Source: Chrysoporthe austroafricana (taxonomy: Eukaryota; Ascomycota; Sordariomycetes; Diaporthales; Cryphonectriaceae). From it: DNA of 64,000 nucleotides. Position 1 is the stretch's first letter. Every line of letters starts with the position of its first letter. A model generated the notes under the pieces. That model saw only the letters and a program-made list of their open reading frames with translations, did no database searches and was not told the DNA's origin. Location of the stretch: NCBI GenBank assembly GCA_001051155.2, contig JYIP02000006.1, positions 3,906,001-3,970,000 on the forward strand, read 5' to 3'. Below are positions 1 through 10,939 of the stretch, in pieces. The translations under genes were made by a program, and so were the position numbers.

Positions 1-3000
1 TCAGCCGCGGCGTCGCATAGACGACGGCGACAACGTCTAAGCCCTGGGACGGAAGGGCCCCGCGAGGTTGAACCTGAGCCAACACATGCAAGAGTGCGGC
101 CCAGCACCTCGTAGATGCCGCACCTCGATATTGGTATCCACTGCCTCGAGGCGTACCACGCAATGCTCGCGTGCAGGAGGGTGAGACAGGAGGAAAGACC
201 CTGGACGAAGCCCGAGGTGGCTGGCCAGCACAGCTCGTGCTGGCAAGACCTCTCTCTCTCTCTCTCCAGCATCCCGTCGGGGCCCTGCAACGGAGACTTG
301 CTGGACGGCCACGATAACGAGGTTACCCAGCCCGGTATGTCTGAGACAAGGTCGAGGAGACGAGAGGCTCACCTGCTCCTGTGAGGCACCAGCAGGTGCA
401 GCACGGGCAGCCCTCCGGGCGCTGGTAGGGTGATCACTTGCACGACCTGGCTCGTGGTTGGTGGCGTGCTCCGCAGCAAATGCAGACGCAGATGATGGCA
501 TGTCTGAGGCGCTCAGACGAGGCCACTGCTTCGTGCATGTGCGAGGGCGAGGGCGATGCGGTAGTCCAGGTCTAGTTGGCAGAGACGGCCCATGGTCAGC
601 GAGTGACAAGATAAGAAAGGGCCAAGCTGTTATGCACCAGCGGCCATCATCTGCAGCAGGCGGCTCCCGCACCTGTGACCATCGTCCACATCACTATCGT
701 CGAGATGGCCCAGGTCAAGGATGCCCATCAGCCCGAGATCGAGCACACATCGACGCTCGAGCATCGAGGGCGCGACGGGGTCGACCGTTGGAGCTAGATC
801 GGACCCAACCTCGACTAGAGGCATCGCTAGCGCCCCTGGGGTCGAGGGTCTCATGATCTCAGTTGGATCCCGAGGTGGACGCTAATCCCTGAGCTCTTTG
901 TGCAGCTCGCCTGCTCGCGAGCGCCCGGGGGGCTGCGCCTACCACATCACGGCACAGGTACAGGCGCAGCGAGGTGCAGCGCCGGCGGTGCTGATTGGCC
1001 TCTGGCGGCCTGCCTCTCAGGTCGACTTCTGATGCATGTGAAGCGTCGAGCCTCCAAGGCGTACGGATTGCAGAGAGGGAGGGGGTCTTCCTTCTCGAAG
1101 GGGTTACACCGAAGACGACATCCGGAAGGGTGATAGACGGACGGCCTTGCCCACGGCTCTGTGCTGCTATTCCTGTCCACGGGGCGGGCGCAGGACGCAG
1201 CAGAGGATCGCCGCCCTGCCATGTGTGGGCATCGTCCTGAAGCTGTGGCAGGCACTTTAGTGCCTGCGGGCTTGGGATGGGAGACGTCGTGGAGAGGAAG
1301 CGAAGGCGTGAGGAGGCTGTCTGGCCCGTCTGGGTCTGCTCGACGAGTCCTCGACGGCCAAGGATGCTCTGCTCTGCTAGAGGAGGCGGAGGTCTCTGTT
1401 ATCTGGAGAACGGCCCAGGCAGGTGAGCAAACGATGGGGATCCTATAGCTGCCAGAGCTGCCATGAGATTCGTGTCGTGTCTCGTCTGGCTTTGGCAGTG
1501 ACGCATGCCCCACCGCGACGGGAACGGCAAAACCGACCAACTTCGTGCAAGCTCCAGACCCACGGAACGACCCAGCGTCTCACTGCCACAGACTACTACC
1601 ATCATCATCACCACCACTACCACCACCACTACCACCACCCACCCACCCCCTCTCCCGGGCCCTCGTCATCACAAGCGCAAGTGCCCCGCCTCCCAGGGTC
1701 CTACTACTAGGTATGTAGTGCTGTACAGACGTATTGTAGGTATCTCGAGGGCACAGGCGAAGCAGCAGCAGGGACCTGGCAGCCCAGGAAGCAGCTGCTC
1801 AGCGACGGTGAGCCGTCGGTGCCGCCGTAAGGTTCGGAGAGCAGTGTATCCTTTCTGGTCTTCCCTGCCACACGCTCGAGGTAGACTCGAGCTCGCCGGG
1901 CACCAATTCTCCCCGCCGGGCGCTCAATGGCTGCCGGTCCTGGTGATGGAACCGTCCGCAAAGCTTCACCATTTGAGGAAGGGGGAGCTCTCCAGAGATT
2001 GTGCTGCATGCGCTGGCGGGGTCTTCCATGTCACGACTGGGGGACGCCTGTGGCTCCCTAGGCCACCTTCGCCCCGACTGGCTGGCTCTGCCACCCCCTG
2101 CTGCAGAAACAGAGAGGAAGAGGGAGGGAGGGCGAGACAGAGAGCAAGCAGCTTTTTCCCTCAGGGCTACAGTACCACAGTAGCGGCACACCACGGACGG
2201 AGCTCGTCAACGACGTCAGGACTCGACATAGTAGGCACACAGGCACAGGCACATAGGCACATAGGCTCTTGCGGTCCTGTTCCAGCAGCAGGAACAGGAC
2301 TGCAGGAGGCGGAGGCGGCACGGTTGGCCACGCTAGGAAGATCAGCGACGGGCCTGGTAAGCCCTCGAGATGGGGCCTCTCATTGGTGAGAGCCGAGAGA
2401 TGCCCGCCAGTCTGATCTACGGCTGGCTGATCCTGCTTGGCCGGCCAGGCAGACCTCGTGCGAGATGCAGGTAATGCCTTACGTCTGGAAGAGGGTTGCG
2501 TTCCGGAACTCAATTTCCCATGAAGCTCCTTGGCCAGGAGCCGGCAGATGGCAGCTCTCGTATGCAGCAGGCTCGAAGCAGCCGCGACTCTTGCTCGAGG
2601 AACGACCCGGCCAGCCTCTGGCCCTCTTGGTGACACGCAAGGCCTATGCAGTGGGGCCCCTCGACGAGAGCCTATCGAGAGGGTCGTTGATAGTCATCCT
2701 CCCCCCCGCGGGACTGGCTGTCGAGGACCTGTCCGGATCGTGCAGGTGCAGCAATTAGTCCCCGTCGACCGCGATCGTACGATTCTGACTTGGGTGTGCA
2801 CAAGCCTCTGGGCAATACCATGTGCTGTCGCCCTGTTATGGGGCTCCTGCAAGATGGTTCATCCTCGTTGGGAGTGGTTCTCGGGTCGCGTTAGCGGTGC
2901 CTGGCCTCATAAAACTTCGACGTCGCCTAGACACGGCCTTGTCGAGGACGGGCCGCGTGCGCCCGGCCGCGAGGGCCGCGAGAGACGGGCGGTCCAGGCC

Positions 3001-4160
3001 TCCATCACCAACGGCCTCGCTCTCCTCGAACGGACGGGGCGACAATGACCCTCGGCTGGCCGTAGTGCTGGCGCTGCTCTGATATCAGCCAGCCCTCTGC
3101 TCCCAGACGCCCCAAGACCCTGCGGGATCGGGTCGCCCACCCAAGCCTCCGGGTGCCCTGGACCGGCCGCTGGAGGTCGTTTTAGCGCATGGCCGGCTTG
3201 TGTCGAAAAAATGACGGTCGGGAATGGGGCCCATCGAAAAAGAGCACATGACCCCCTTTCGCGAGCTCTATGGACCCCGAAGGACTCCATTCCCGCGCAG
3301 CTGGTTGGACCCGCCCGCGCTAGGCCATGTTCAGTTCATGCGCGCATGTTCAACGACAGGCTGGGGGGCGTTCGTGCCGCCGATCTGGACGGACAGGTAC
3401 CGCGCAGCGCAGCACGGAGGGAAGACGGGGACTGCACAGTCGTGTTGTTGAAGATGTCGCGGGTATCCTCGTGTTGCAGGGTTCGAGTATGGCCTCGGGT
3501 CGCCAGCGTCGCATCGTCGTCGTCGTCCTCCCATTCCTCCGCGGGCCATGCCCGTCCCCCCCCTGGACGCGTCCCAGCAGACCCGGCAGGACGGTCCCAT
3601 CTGGGCGGCAGGATCGAGCCGGCCAGCGGTGATCTGGAGGAGCGTTGACAGAGGAAGCCTCCTGTTCAGGATGATCCGGTGAGACGGATCAGGGCTGGCC
3701 CAGGCCCCGGCCTGCCGTGAGAGGCCGGAGCTGTTGCAGGAGGAAGGGCTGCCGAAAGCGGCCGGCGCGCGTTCGAGATGTGGGAACGGCTGACGCAGGA
3801 AGATGAGAGAGGCCGGTGATACCTCAGATCTCCAAAAGAACCCCCGCTCCCACAGTCGCCGTGCGGCACAGAGAGAAAGAGAGTGTGTGAGAGAGATACA
3901 ACCAGCCCTCAGTTGCCATCTATCTGAGGGCGGTTCACGTCTATAGTATTTAGGCCCGGGGCGCGCGGGCGTATGCACGAGTTCTAGGCAGCCCAGGCCG
4001 GATCGCTGACCCTCGTGCCATTGCCAGGGAGGGGGCGCGAGGGGAGGGGCCGGCGGGACGGATGCTTCCATGAGGCTATTCCTGACCGATCCCAGTCCTT
4101 CTGGCCGGCAGGCGCAGGCCGTCACCCTGCGGTGCCAGGAACCCGCAAGGGAGGTGAGGT
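1..4160. other. gene-free stretch, low-complexity
   Basis: I see no supportable gene here on either strand. The open frames present are rich in Arg, Pro, Ser and Ala, have no domain-like blocks, often lack an ATG and overlap each other on both strands, as expected of GC-rich noncoding DNA. The stretch holds a short CT run near 250-268 and a CAT/CCA/CTA trinucleotide tract near 1598-1642 that would encode poly-His in one frame. It could be distal promoter, a noncoding transcript, or the decayed remains of a gene. Confidence 0.5.
1598..1642. repeat. CAT/CCA/CTA trinucleotide microsatellite
   Basis: This is an imperfect tract of CAT, CAC and TAC triplets. One frame reads as a histidine/tyrosine run, but the flanks carry no coding signal. 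Similar CCA/CTA tracts occur near 14688-14704 and 59540-59575, so this looks like a common simple repeat of this genome. Confidence 0.6.
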
Positions 4161-4169
4161 GCTACTGCG

Positions 4170-4560
4170 ATGCTACTACCACATCGTACTATAGCACGTA
4201 CATACGGCACGGTAGCATCCAGGTACGTACCTACGCAGCATAGTACTATAGTACTGGCTGGCTGGCTGGCAGCAGAGCAGCAGAGCAGCAAAGGAGCAGC
4301 GGCGCCCTGGGGCGCGCGCGGCCCTCCCCTCTCTTGGCGGCCTGGTACGTACCCAGATACCCAGGTACCGCAGCAGGGCCAGCACGGCCTGCCGGGGTAC
4401 GTCACACCTGGACAGAGACCCAGGTCAGCTGGGTCCCGAGGTCTGCTGGGCAGAGCCTGCAACTGCGGGCGGGCTACCTACACTGAGTACCAGCGAGTAC
4501 GTACTCACAGGCTGTTGAGTCCCCTAACGTACCGTACCGTACCGTATTTTCCGCTGCATC
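4170..4560. repeat. cluster of GTAC-centred palindromes
   Basis: The stretch is unusually dense in GTAC. It includes a perfect 10-bp palindrome GGTACGTACC at 4222-4231 and a perfect 14-bp palindrome AGTACTATAGTACT at 4242-4255, further GTACGTAC runs near 4346 and 4498, and a CGTAC-CGTAC series near 4528-4543. No protein is evident. It may be a promoter-associated low-complexity element or a binding-site cluster, and related GTAC/TAGTAC motifs recur in other intergenic or intronic parts of the window. Confidence 0.5.
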
Positions 4561-4702
4561 ACACGATCAAAAGAAAACGAGGCGCCAATTTCAGTTCAGA
4601 TCTCGGATTCCCACCCTTCGCCCTCCTCCTCCTCCCTCGCAGTCTCGGCTCGCAGTCTCGGGTTCCCAGGCGCCCATTCCAAAGCACGACCTTCTTCCCA
4701 CA

Positions 4703-4767
4703 TTCCCATCCCATCCCATCCCATCCTGTCCTGTCCTGTCCTGTCCTGTCCTGTCCCGTCCCGTCCC
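4703..4767. repeat. pentanucleotide repeat CCCAT/CCTGT/CCCGT
   Basis: Three adjoining blocks of a 5-bp unit occur: about four CCCAT, about six CCTGT and two CCCGT copies. The ordered change of variant along the array suggests stepwise expansion of point variants. Confidence 0.75.
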
Positions 4768-5112
4768 CCTTCGTCTCCTCCGCCTCTCAGCCAGCCAGCC
4801 GACCGACCGACCGGCTGACCTGATCCTGTGCTTCACCTGCCGTGCCTGCCACCCTGCCCGCCTACAGACAGACACAGAGAGACAGCCACCAGCCTAGCCC
4901 AGGCCAGAACCAGACCCGTATTCGCGAGACATCGTACAGCCGCAGCAGCCGTCCTCTGGCGTCGACCCCCTGCGCCGTCCAACCACAGACTTTTCAGCGA
5001 GGGCGAGCGTTTCTGGTTCGCGAAGCCCGCTACCACCTCGCCCTGCTACTTTACCAGCAAGGTGTTGAAACAGCCTCCCTGTCTGCTGCTGCCGCTGCCG
5101 CGAGAGACTACC

Positions 5113-5139
5113 GCTGCTGCTGCTGCTGCTGCTGCTACC
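5113..5139. repeat. CTG trinucleotide run
   Basis: This is an almost perfect CTG/CAG run in noncoding sequence upstream of the GSK-3 gene. Confidence 0.7.
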
Positions 5140-5340
5140 AGCAGCGTAGACCTCTCGCCGAGCCCGTCCGTGTTTTGTCTGCCTGAGTGGGCCGCCCTTG
5201 GGGGGGACAACCGCCTCTGGAAGCTCACCTCACCTCACCTCATCCTGACCGGTCTGCACTGGTGAGTCCCGTCCTGAGTCCCCCTTCCCCCTTCCCCCAC
5301 GAGGCCATGCATGTCTCTTGTGTTGCGGCTCTCTCTCCCT

Positions 5341-5434
5341 TGCCCTGCGCTGCCCTGCGCTGCCCTGCGCTGCCCTGCGCTGCCCTGCCATGCCCTGCCA
5401 TGCCCTGCCATGCCCTGCCATGCCCTGCGCTGCC
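5341..5434. repeat. 10-bp tandem repeat with two variant blocks
   Basis: A minisatellite with an exact 10-bp period. It has four copies of TGCCCTGCGC (5341-5380), four of TGCCCTGCCA (5381-5420), one return to TGCCCTGCGC (5421-5430), then decay. The blockwise arrangement points to unequal exchange or slippage of already mutated units. It lies in the GSK-3 upstream region, and no coding role is supported. Confidence 0.85.
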
Positions 5435-6837
5435 CCCCTCCTCCATGCCCTTTTATGCCCGTCCTGTCCCTCCCCTCCCCTCCCCGCCCGCCGCAGGCAT
5501 GCTCGACGGGAGATGTCGCGCCCCAACCCCCATCCGATCCCCATCCTGGACCGGCCACAGCGATCATCTCCAACGAGGGGGACAATATCGAAGTCTAAAT
5601 TCAAGCGGGGGGCGGCCTGATCGTAACATCTCTGGTCGAGCATCCCTGCCTGCACCTGCAGTGCCTCTGGCTCCTCTACGTATACCTGACCCGGCCTGGC
5701 CTAACCTCTTTATCTCGACCCCAGAACCCACCACAGGCCATCCTCACCTCGACTTCAGCCTCGCCTCGCCTCGTCTCGTCTCGTCTGCCTTCAACAGCTC
5801 GACTACTGCTGCTGGGCTGTCCTCGACCAACACCAGCAGGGCCAGGCACACAGGGCACACAAGGCACAGACCAGGCCAGCTCGTAGCCGCCACAACCCGC
5901 GTCCGGGCCATCCATCCACACCACCAGCTAGCTGCTCGCGCACAGCGAAGAGACACGACCGACGACCACGGGTCCTCCTCGACGGCAGCGCGGGAGAAGT
6001 CCATCATCCTCACTCAGCCTGCAGACCTTCTCGCGAGACGGTTCCTGGCCATCCAGTCATATCTTGACAAAAGGTACCGTAAGTCCCCTTTCCTGGCCTG
6101 TCGCTGCGTTTTTCCTGCCCGTCGTCCACCCTGCCCCCCGCAGCTCGAGGCGGCCCGCGCAGGAGCCAGCTGCGTGCCCCTCATCCCGTGTCGACCTACG
6201 TCGTCAATTCACCCCGCCTTTTGCCTAGCTCTGCTGGTCACGATGGTCTCCCACCCCCCCCGCGCGCGTCCACCCTACGAGCTCCAATTCGGCGCCTACG
6301 TGTGGCGCCGCAACCCTATGCCCACCTCCTGCACGCTCTGCAAATTCCGCTCCGGATAACGTCACAAATTTATCTGGCCCGTCCGGTTCTCCGCCTGTCG
6401 GGTGTACGCGACGAGTTGTCCAGACCAGACAGCCCTGGCTGCGGCGCCGGCGGCTGCATCATCACCTGCAACCACGGCCGCAGCTTCGCGTACCGCCGGC
6501 AGCAGCCCAGCCCAGCCTAGCCCAGCCAGCCCAGTCTGCGATGCGGGGAGGGAAGCGACAGCATCATCGCCGCGCTCCCTCCCATTGCTGCGCGTGATCA
6601 ATCGATCTTCCTTGCCCGGCCCGGCGGCCTCGCGTTCTACATCACGAGCCTGCCCGCCGCCAAGCTGCCGTAGAAGCGCCCAGCCAGTCGCCATCGGTGC
6701 ATCACTTGCCAGATCCGCCCCTCACTCTCGCCACCGGCCTGTCCGCATCGATCACCGTGCGGTTGGGGCCTGGCCTGTTCCCGGCATCGCGGCTCCAGCC
6801 CAGCGCCCCAGCGTCTCTCGGTGCGTGCAGCTGCTGA

Positions 6838-6858
6838 AGAGAGAGAGAGAGAGAGAAA
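6838..6858. repeat. GA dinucleotide run
   Basis: A short GAGA microsatellite followed by an A-rich stretch, in the GSK-3 upstream region. GAGA tracts are common in promoters, but nothing here shows a function. Confidence 0.6.
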
Positions 6859-7736
6859 AAGAAACAAAAGGCTGCCTGTCCGGGCCCGCGCTGGCCTGGG
6901 TTGAGCCGAGCTGGGTTGGGCTTGGCTGCGGGTTGAGCGAGTCTGGTCGAGCGGTTGAAGCTTAGTGTCCCGCGCCTTGGACCTGGGCTGCACTCTCCCT
7001 CTGGCGCCCGCGTCCCTTGGCCAGTGGTTCCTAGCACTCACTCGGTCAAGGTCACGGTCACCTTACCTTGTCCCAATCGCCCTAATTTCTACTAGGTCCC
7101 CGTTTTCAAGCTGCTGCTTCCCTTCCCCACCCTCGACCGTCATCGTCTTTCCCTTTTCTCCTAGAACAACTCGTGGCACGCTGCCAATCTTCATTTTCTT
7201 TTTTCCCAAACCCCCCATCGCTCCGCAATCCTGACAAGTTCTCGTCATTCCTGGGCTCGATCGTCCCGTTAACTTCTGACCGTCGGCGTAGTTTGATTGA
7301 GACAGGAGCCCCATTTCCGCCCTGCGCGACAACATTGATTACCGCATTCCACAGCCCCGACCAGCTCCCCGCGACAACAACAACCCGCCCGGCGAGCTCC
7401 CTCGACTGGTCAGGCGCGACACACGACACACGGCGTCGGCTGATTGGAGCTGTCGTCCCTTTCAATTCCTCCGAAGAGGCGCGTTCCATCAGGCACTTGT
7501 CCAATTTCCGACACAATACACTCTGCACGCGGTGCCCTCCCACCCTCCTCCCAAGAGCGGTTGCCAGACCCGTCAACAACCTCAAAAAACACCCCACACC
7601 CGTGCCAACCTCGACGCTCGCCCATCACGGCGCCATTCAGGTCTCTACTCGTTCCCGCTTCCTCTTTCGACCTTGACTTCCTTTACAAGACCACTTTTCT
7701 CGCCAAGCGGTAGCAATACCAGACTCGGCAATCAAG

Positions 7737-9213
7737 ATGGCACAGAACCGCCCCGCAGCGTTCAACAACCTGCGGATGGGAGGTGAGCGACCCTGACACA
7801 GGCAGTGCTGCCTCCTTCCCTCTCCGTCGTCTGCTAACAACCCTCCAGAGATCATCAAGGAGAAGGTCCAGGATGGCATCACCGGCGAGACGAGGGAACT
7901 CCAGTACACCCAGTGCAAGATCGTGGGCAATGGGTCCTTCGGTGTTGTCTTCCAGACCAAGCTGGCCCCCTCCAACGAGGATGCCGCCATCAAGCGCGTT
8001 CTTCAAGACAAGCGGTTCAAGGTACGCAGCTCGTTGCGGGCCGTCGTGCTCATTGGCCGTGCTGACCACATCGTAGAACCGTGAGCTGCAGATCATGCGC
8101 ATCGTTCGGCATCCCAACATCGTACAGCTGAAGGCTTTCTACTACTCGAACGGCGAGCGCGTACGTATTCAGAAGAGCCACTCTGGCCCGCTTCGTTTCT
8201 GACACGGTTACAGAAGGATGAAGTGTACCTCAACCTTGTCCAGGAGTTCGTTCCTGAGACCGTCTACCGAGCCTCCCGATTCTTCAACAAGATGAAGACC
8301 ACGATGCCCATCCTCGAGGTCAAGCTATACATCTACCAGCTCTTCCGAGCCCTGGCCTACATCCACTCCCAAGGCATCTGCCATCGCGATATCAAGCCAC
8401 AGAACCTCCTCCTCGATCCCAACAGCGGCATACTGAAGCTGTGTGATTTCGGCAGCGCAAAGATCCTGGTCGAGAACGAGCCTAATGTCTCGTACATCTG
8501 CTCGCGCTACTACCGGGCACCGGAGCTCATCTTCGGCGCCACCAACTACACCACCAAGATTGGTAAGAGAATCCCGCATCCTGCACCCTGCGCGCCTGTA
8601 TGGAGTTGACGAGATGGATGTTCTAGACGTGTGGTCTACGGGATGCGTCATGGCCGAGTTGATGTTGGGTCAGCCTCTGTTCCCCGGCGAGTCTGGCATC
8701 GATCAATTGGTCGAGATCATCAAGGTCCTGGGTACGCCCACCCGCGAGCAGATTCGGACCATGAATCCCAACTACATGGAGCACAAGTTCCCCCAGATCA
8801 AGCCTCATCCCTTCAGCAAGGTCTTCCGGAAGGCCGACGCGAACGCAATCGACCTGATCAGCAAGCTGCTCGAGTACACCCCGACCGAGCGGCTCAGCGC
8901 GATCGATGCGATGGTTCACCCTTTCTTCGATGAGCTCCGCGATCCGAGCACCAAGTTCCCTGATTCCAGGCATCAGACCGGCCAGCTGAAGGATCTGCCT
9001 CCACTGTTCAACTTTAACAAGCACGGTGGGTCTCCCCGAACGCGTGTACGCCCGGCCTCATGTGACTGACGTATCGCAGAACTGTCCATCAACCCCAGCC
9101 TGAACGACCGGCTGGTTCCCCCTCACGTGAGGGATGAGCTGAAGGCCAGGGGTCTCGACCTTGCCACCCTCGTACCTCTAACGAAGGAGGAGATGATGGC
9201 GAAGCTGGACTGA
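7737..9213 (+). CDS. glycogen synthase kinase-3 family protein kinase
   Basis: CMGC-class serine/threonine kinase of the GSK-3/shaggy family, acting in signalling, stress response and development in fungi. The model has six exons: 7737-7782, 7849-8021, 8077-8160, 8214-8562, 8627-9025 and 9080-9213. All junctions keep phase and give 394 aa, a usual length for fungal GSK-3. Visible landmarks are the glycine loop VGNGSFGVV with K64 as ATP-binding lysine, the catalytic loop [14 protein letters not shown], and the activation segment [12 protein letters not shown] with the conserved regulatory tyrosine. The family C-terminal extension ends in MMAKLD. The ATG follows a CAATCAAG context. Family assignment is firm. 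The long repeat-rich upstream region suggests complex regulation, which is inference. Confidence 0.97.
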
Positions 9214-10939
9214 GCACGGCATGTGCTCGACATGGACGACTACGCAGGTTTCTGTTGGAAGTAGCGATTTTCCTAGAAGAGACGTTCGTCTCGCAAGATC
9301 TCGGCTCACGACGTCGGACCTGCCCATGGTCGTAATTGCGGTTTGTGTCGGTCATGCCAAACACGCACCCATACTAGCATTCCTCCAGGATAAGTTGAAG
9401 CGGTGACGATTACACACGATACCCACGACAGGTCGAATATGAAGCATCTGCAGCCTGTAGCCTCTGAGGAGCGCAAAAGACCTTCACAAGGACTCTAGGA
9501 ATCGTGAAGTAGGCAGGGGCGGTTGGCCGGCTCGCTGTCCCTACAACAGAGATGTGCCATTCCGGCACATTTGGCAGTGGACCATACTGGGACGAAGCTC
9601 GATGGGACCACGCCTCTAGATTTCTTTCCCCGCCCGACCAGATCTTGGCTCTGCTTGGTTTCATTTTCATATCCGCCTGGGAGATTTGCGAGTCTGTGGC
9701 AGGCAACCACATTGCGGCTGGCACGATGACGTTGTGTATGTTTTCGAGGCTGTGGTGTCATGGAAAGACCCACCGGGAGGTTATGGGCTACTGCTGGACG
9801 AGCGGACGTTGCGTATGGATTGTTATGATCGGGGAAGTGGCCGGCTGGTACCATTACAGGATTGTGGGTGTTCATGCGAACGGCGGTGAACTTGCATTGG
9901 GATGACAATGGGGAGGGAGTCCCATTGTAGACGGTCCCTTAGGAAACACGGGCAGGTGATGGGCGGACAACTTGGCCTGCAGCAGCCTGCTTTTGGCATT
10001 GACGATTCAAAAGATTTCTATCAACTACTTGTTCTCTTTTTTGTCTTTTCCGAGGGCAGCCATCAGCAGGTCAGAGGGATCGGCATGCTCTCCGGTGGTT
10101 ACTCAAAAGGGAAAAAAAAATTCAGGGCTGGCAACATGGCTCAGACAACCCGTGGATATCAAAAGAGGCAATAAGTGAGTGCCGGCTCTGGTGCGACTCC
10201 AAGAAATAAAGAAGTTCCTACCTAGTACTTCTGCGGCTTGTGCTGTCGAATTCTCCCGCATCCGTATTAGCTGGTAATAGACAGACGCCGACGGAGCCGT
10301 GGGTAGGTAGCCTTGACTCTGTCTGTGCTTCGCCTCTGGACTGATACTGTACGCTTGACAGTAGTCCGCGTGTGGCTTCTTTGTTTCTGCCATATATCAT
10401 TGTGCATTCGTCCCTGCCCTTGACACCCCCGGCCGCACTCTTTCCCTCCCTCTAAAAAGAGGCCTGAGAAATAATATCGTATCTTTCGTGAGAGTAGCTA
10501 CGTCGTTGTACGCCCGAGAACGGTCGGGGGGCTTGCTGCGCTAGCTTTCTCCAGCTAGGTTCGGGGGCTCGTGGCTGTGAGAGGTTTCCCGAATGTCTCA
10601 ACAAAGGGATTGTCTTGGGGGGGGGGCAGAGGTGGACGCAGGGAGGAAGGATGCTCAGAGGGCTGGCCGAAGGGCTGCAGGAAACGGTTGCAGGTCGGCT
10701 TACATAAGCAAATTGGCTTCTCTCGAGTTGCTGCGGCCGTGCCCGTGATCCAGGTGGTCGGTCCCTTTTTCGCGTTCCTAGAGCGTATGCGAGCCTGCGC
10801 GACGCAGCCCAGACTGACCACTTTCGAAGCTCCACCCCAAGGCTGACGCCGCCAACACTGCCTGCTTTTTTTTTTTCCTTCCATCATCGATACCGAATCG
10901 CCATTGTTACAACCAGTTTACATCCCGAGAATAGCCAAG
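9214..10939. other. intergenic: GSK-3 3' end and CBP80 promoter
   Basis: No gene is supportable. A 117-codon frame at 9552-9905 (+) starts with ATG and is moderately hydrophobic, but it resembles no family I know and has no splice context, so it stays uncalled. The last 100 bases before 10940 include a T run and A-rich leader typical of a start region. Confidence 0.45.

Larger units (their letters stand above)
4561..7736 (+). promoter_or_regulatory. pyrimidine-rich upstream region/leader of GSK-3 gene
   Basis: On the plus strand this stretch is strongly C/T-biased, typical of fungal promoters and 5' leaders, and it precedes the GSK-3 start codon directly. A 390-codon frame at 5187-6359 crosses it but has leader-like composition and no family resemblance, so I do not call it a gene. 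The region also carries several simple repeats, listed separately. The bias from about 7090 to 7736 probably marks the transcribed leader. The start of transcription cannot be placed from sequence alone. Confidence 0.4.

Noticed and set aside
37..672. 211-codon minus-strand open frame at the left edge
   Set aside because: It begins with a non-ATG codon, has Arg/Pro/Ser-rich composition, and overlaps equally long frames on the other strand. There is no domain-like block.
5341..5434. Possible CRISPR-like array
   Set aside because: The units are contiguous 10-bp repeats with no spacers, in a eukaryotic genome.
5187..6359. 390-codon plus-strand open frame
   Set aside because: It crosses the 10-bp minisatellite and pyrimidine-rich leader, and its sequence is low-complexity Pro/Ala/Cys without a family signal. 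Repeat-driven absence of stops explains it.
9552..9905. 117-codon plus-strand frame downstream of GSK-3
   Set aside because: It is ATG-initiated and not low-complexity, but shows no recognisable motif, no splice context and weak coding bias. It is left as intergenic.
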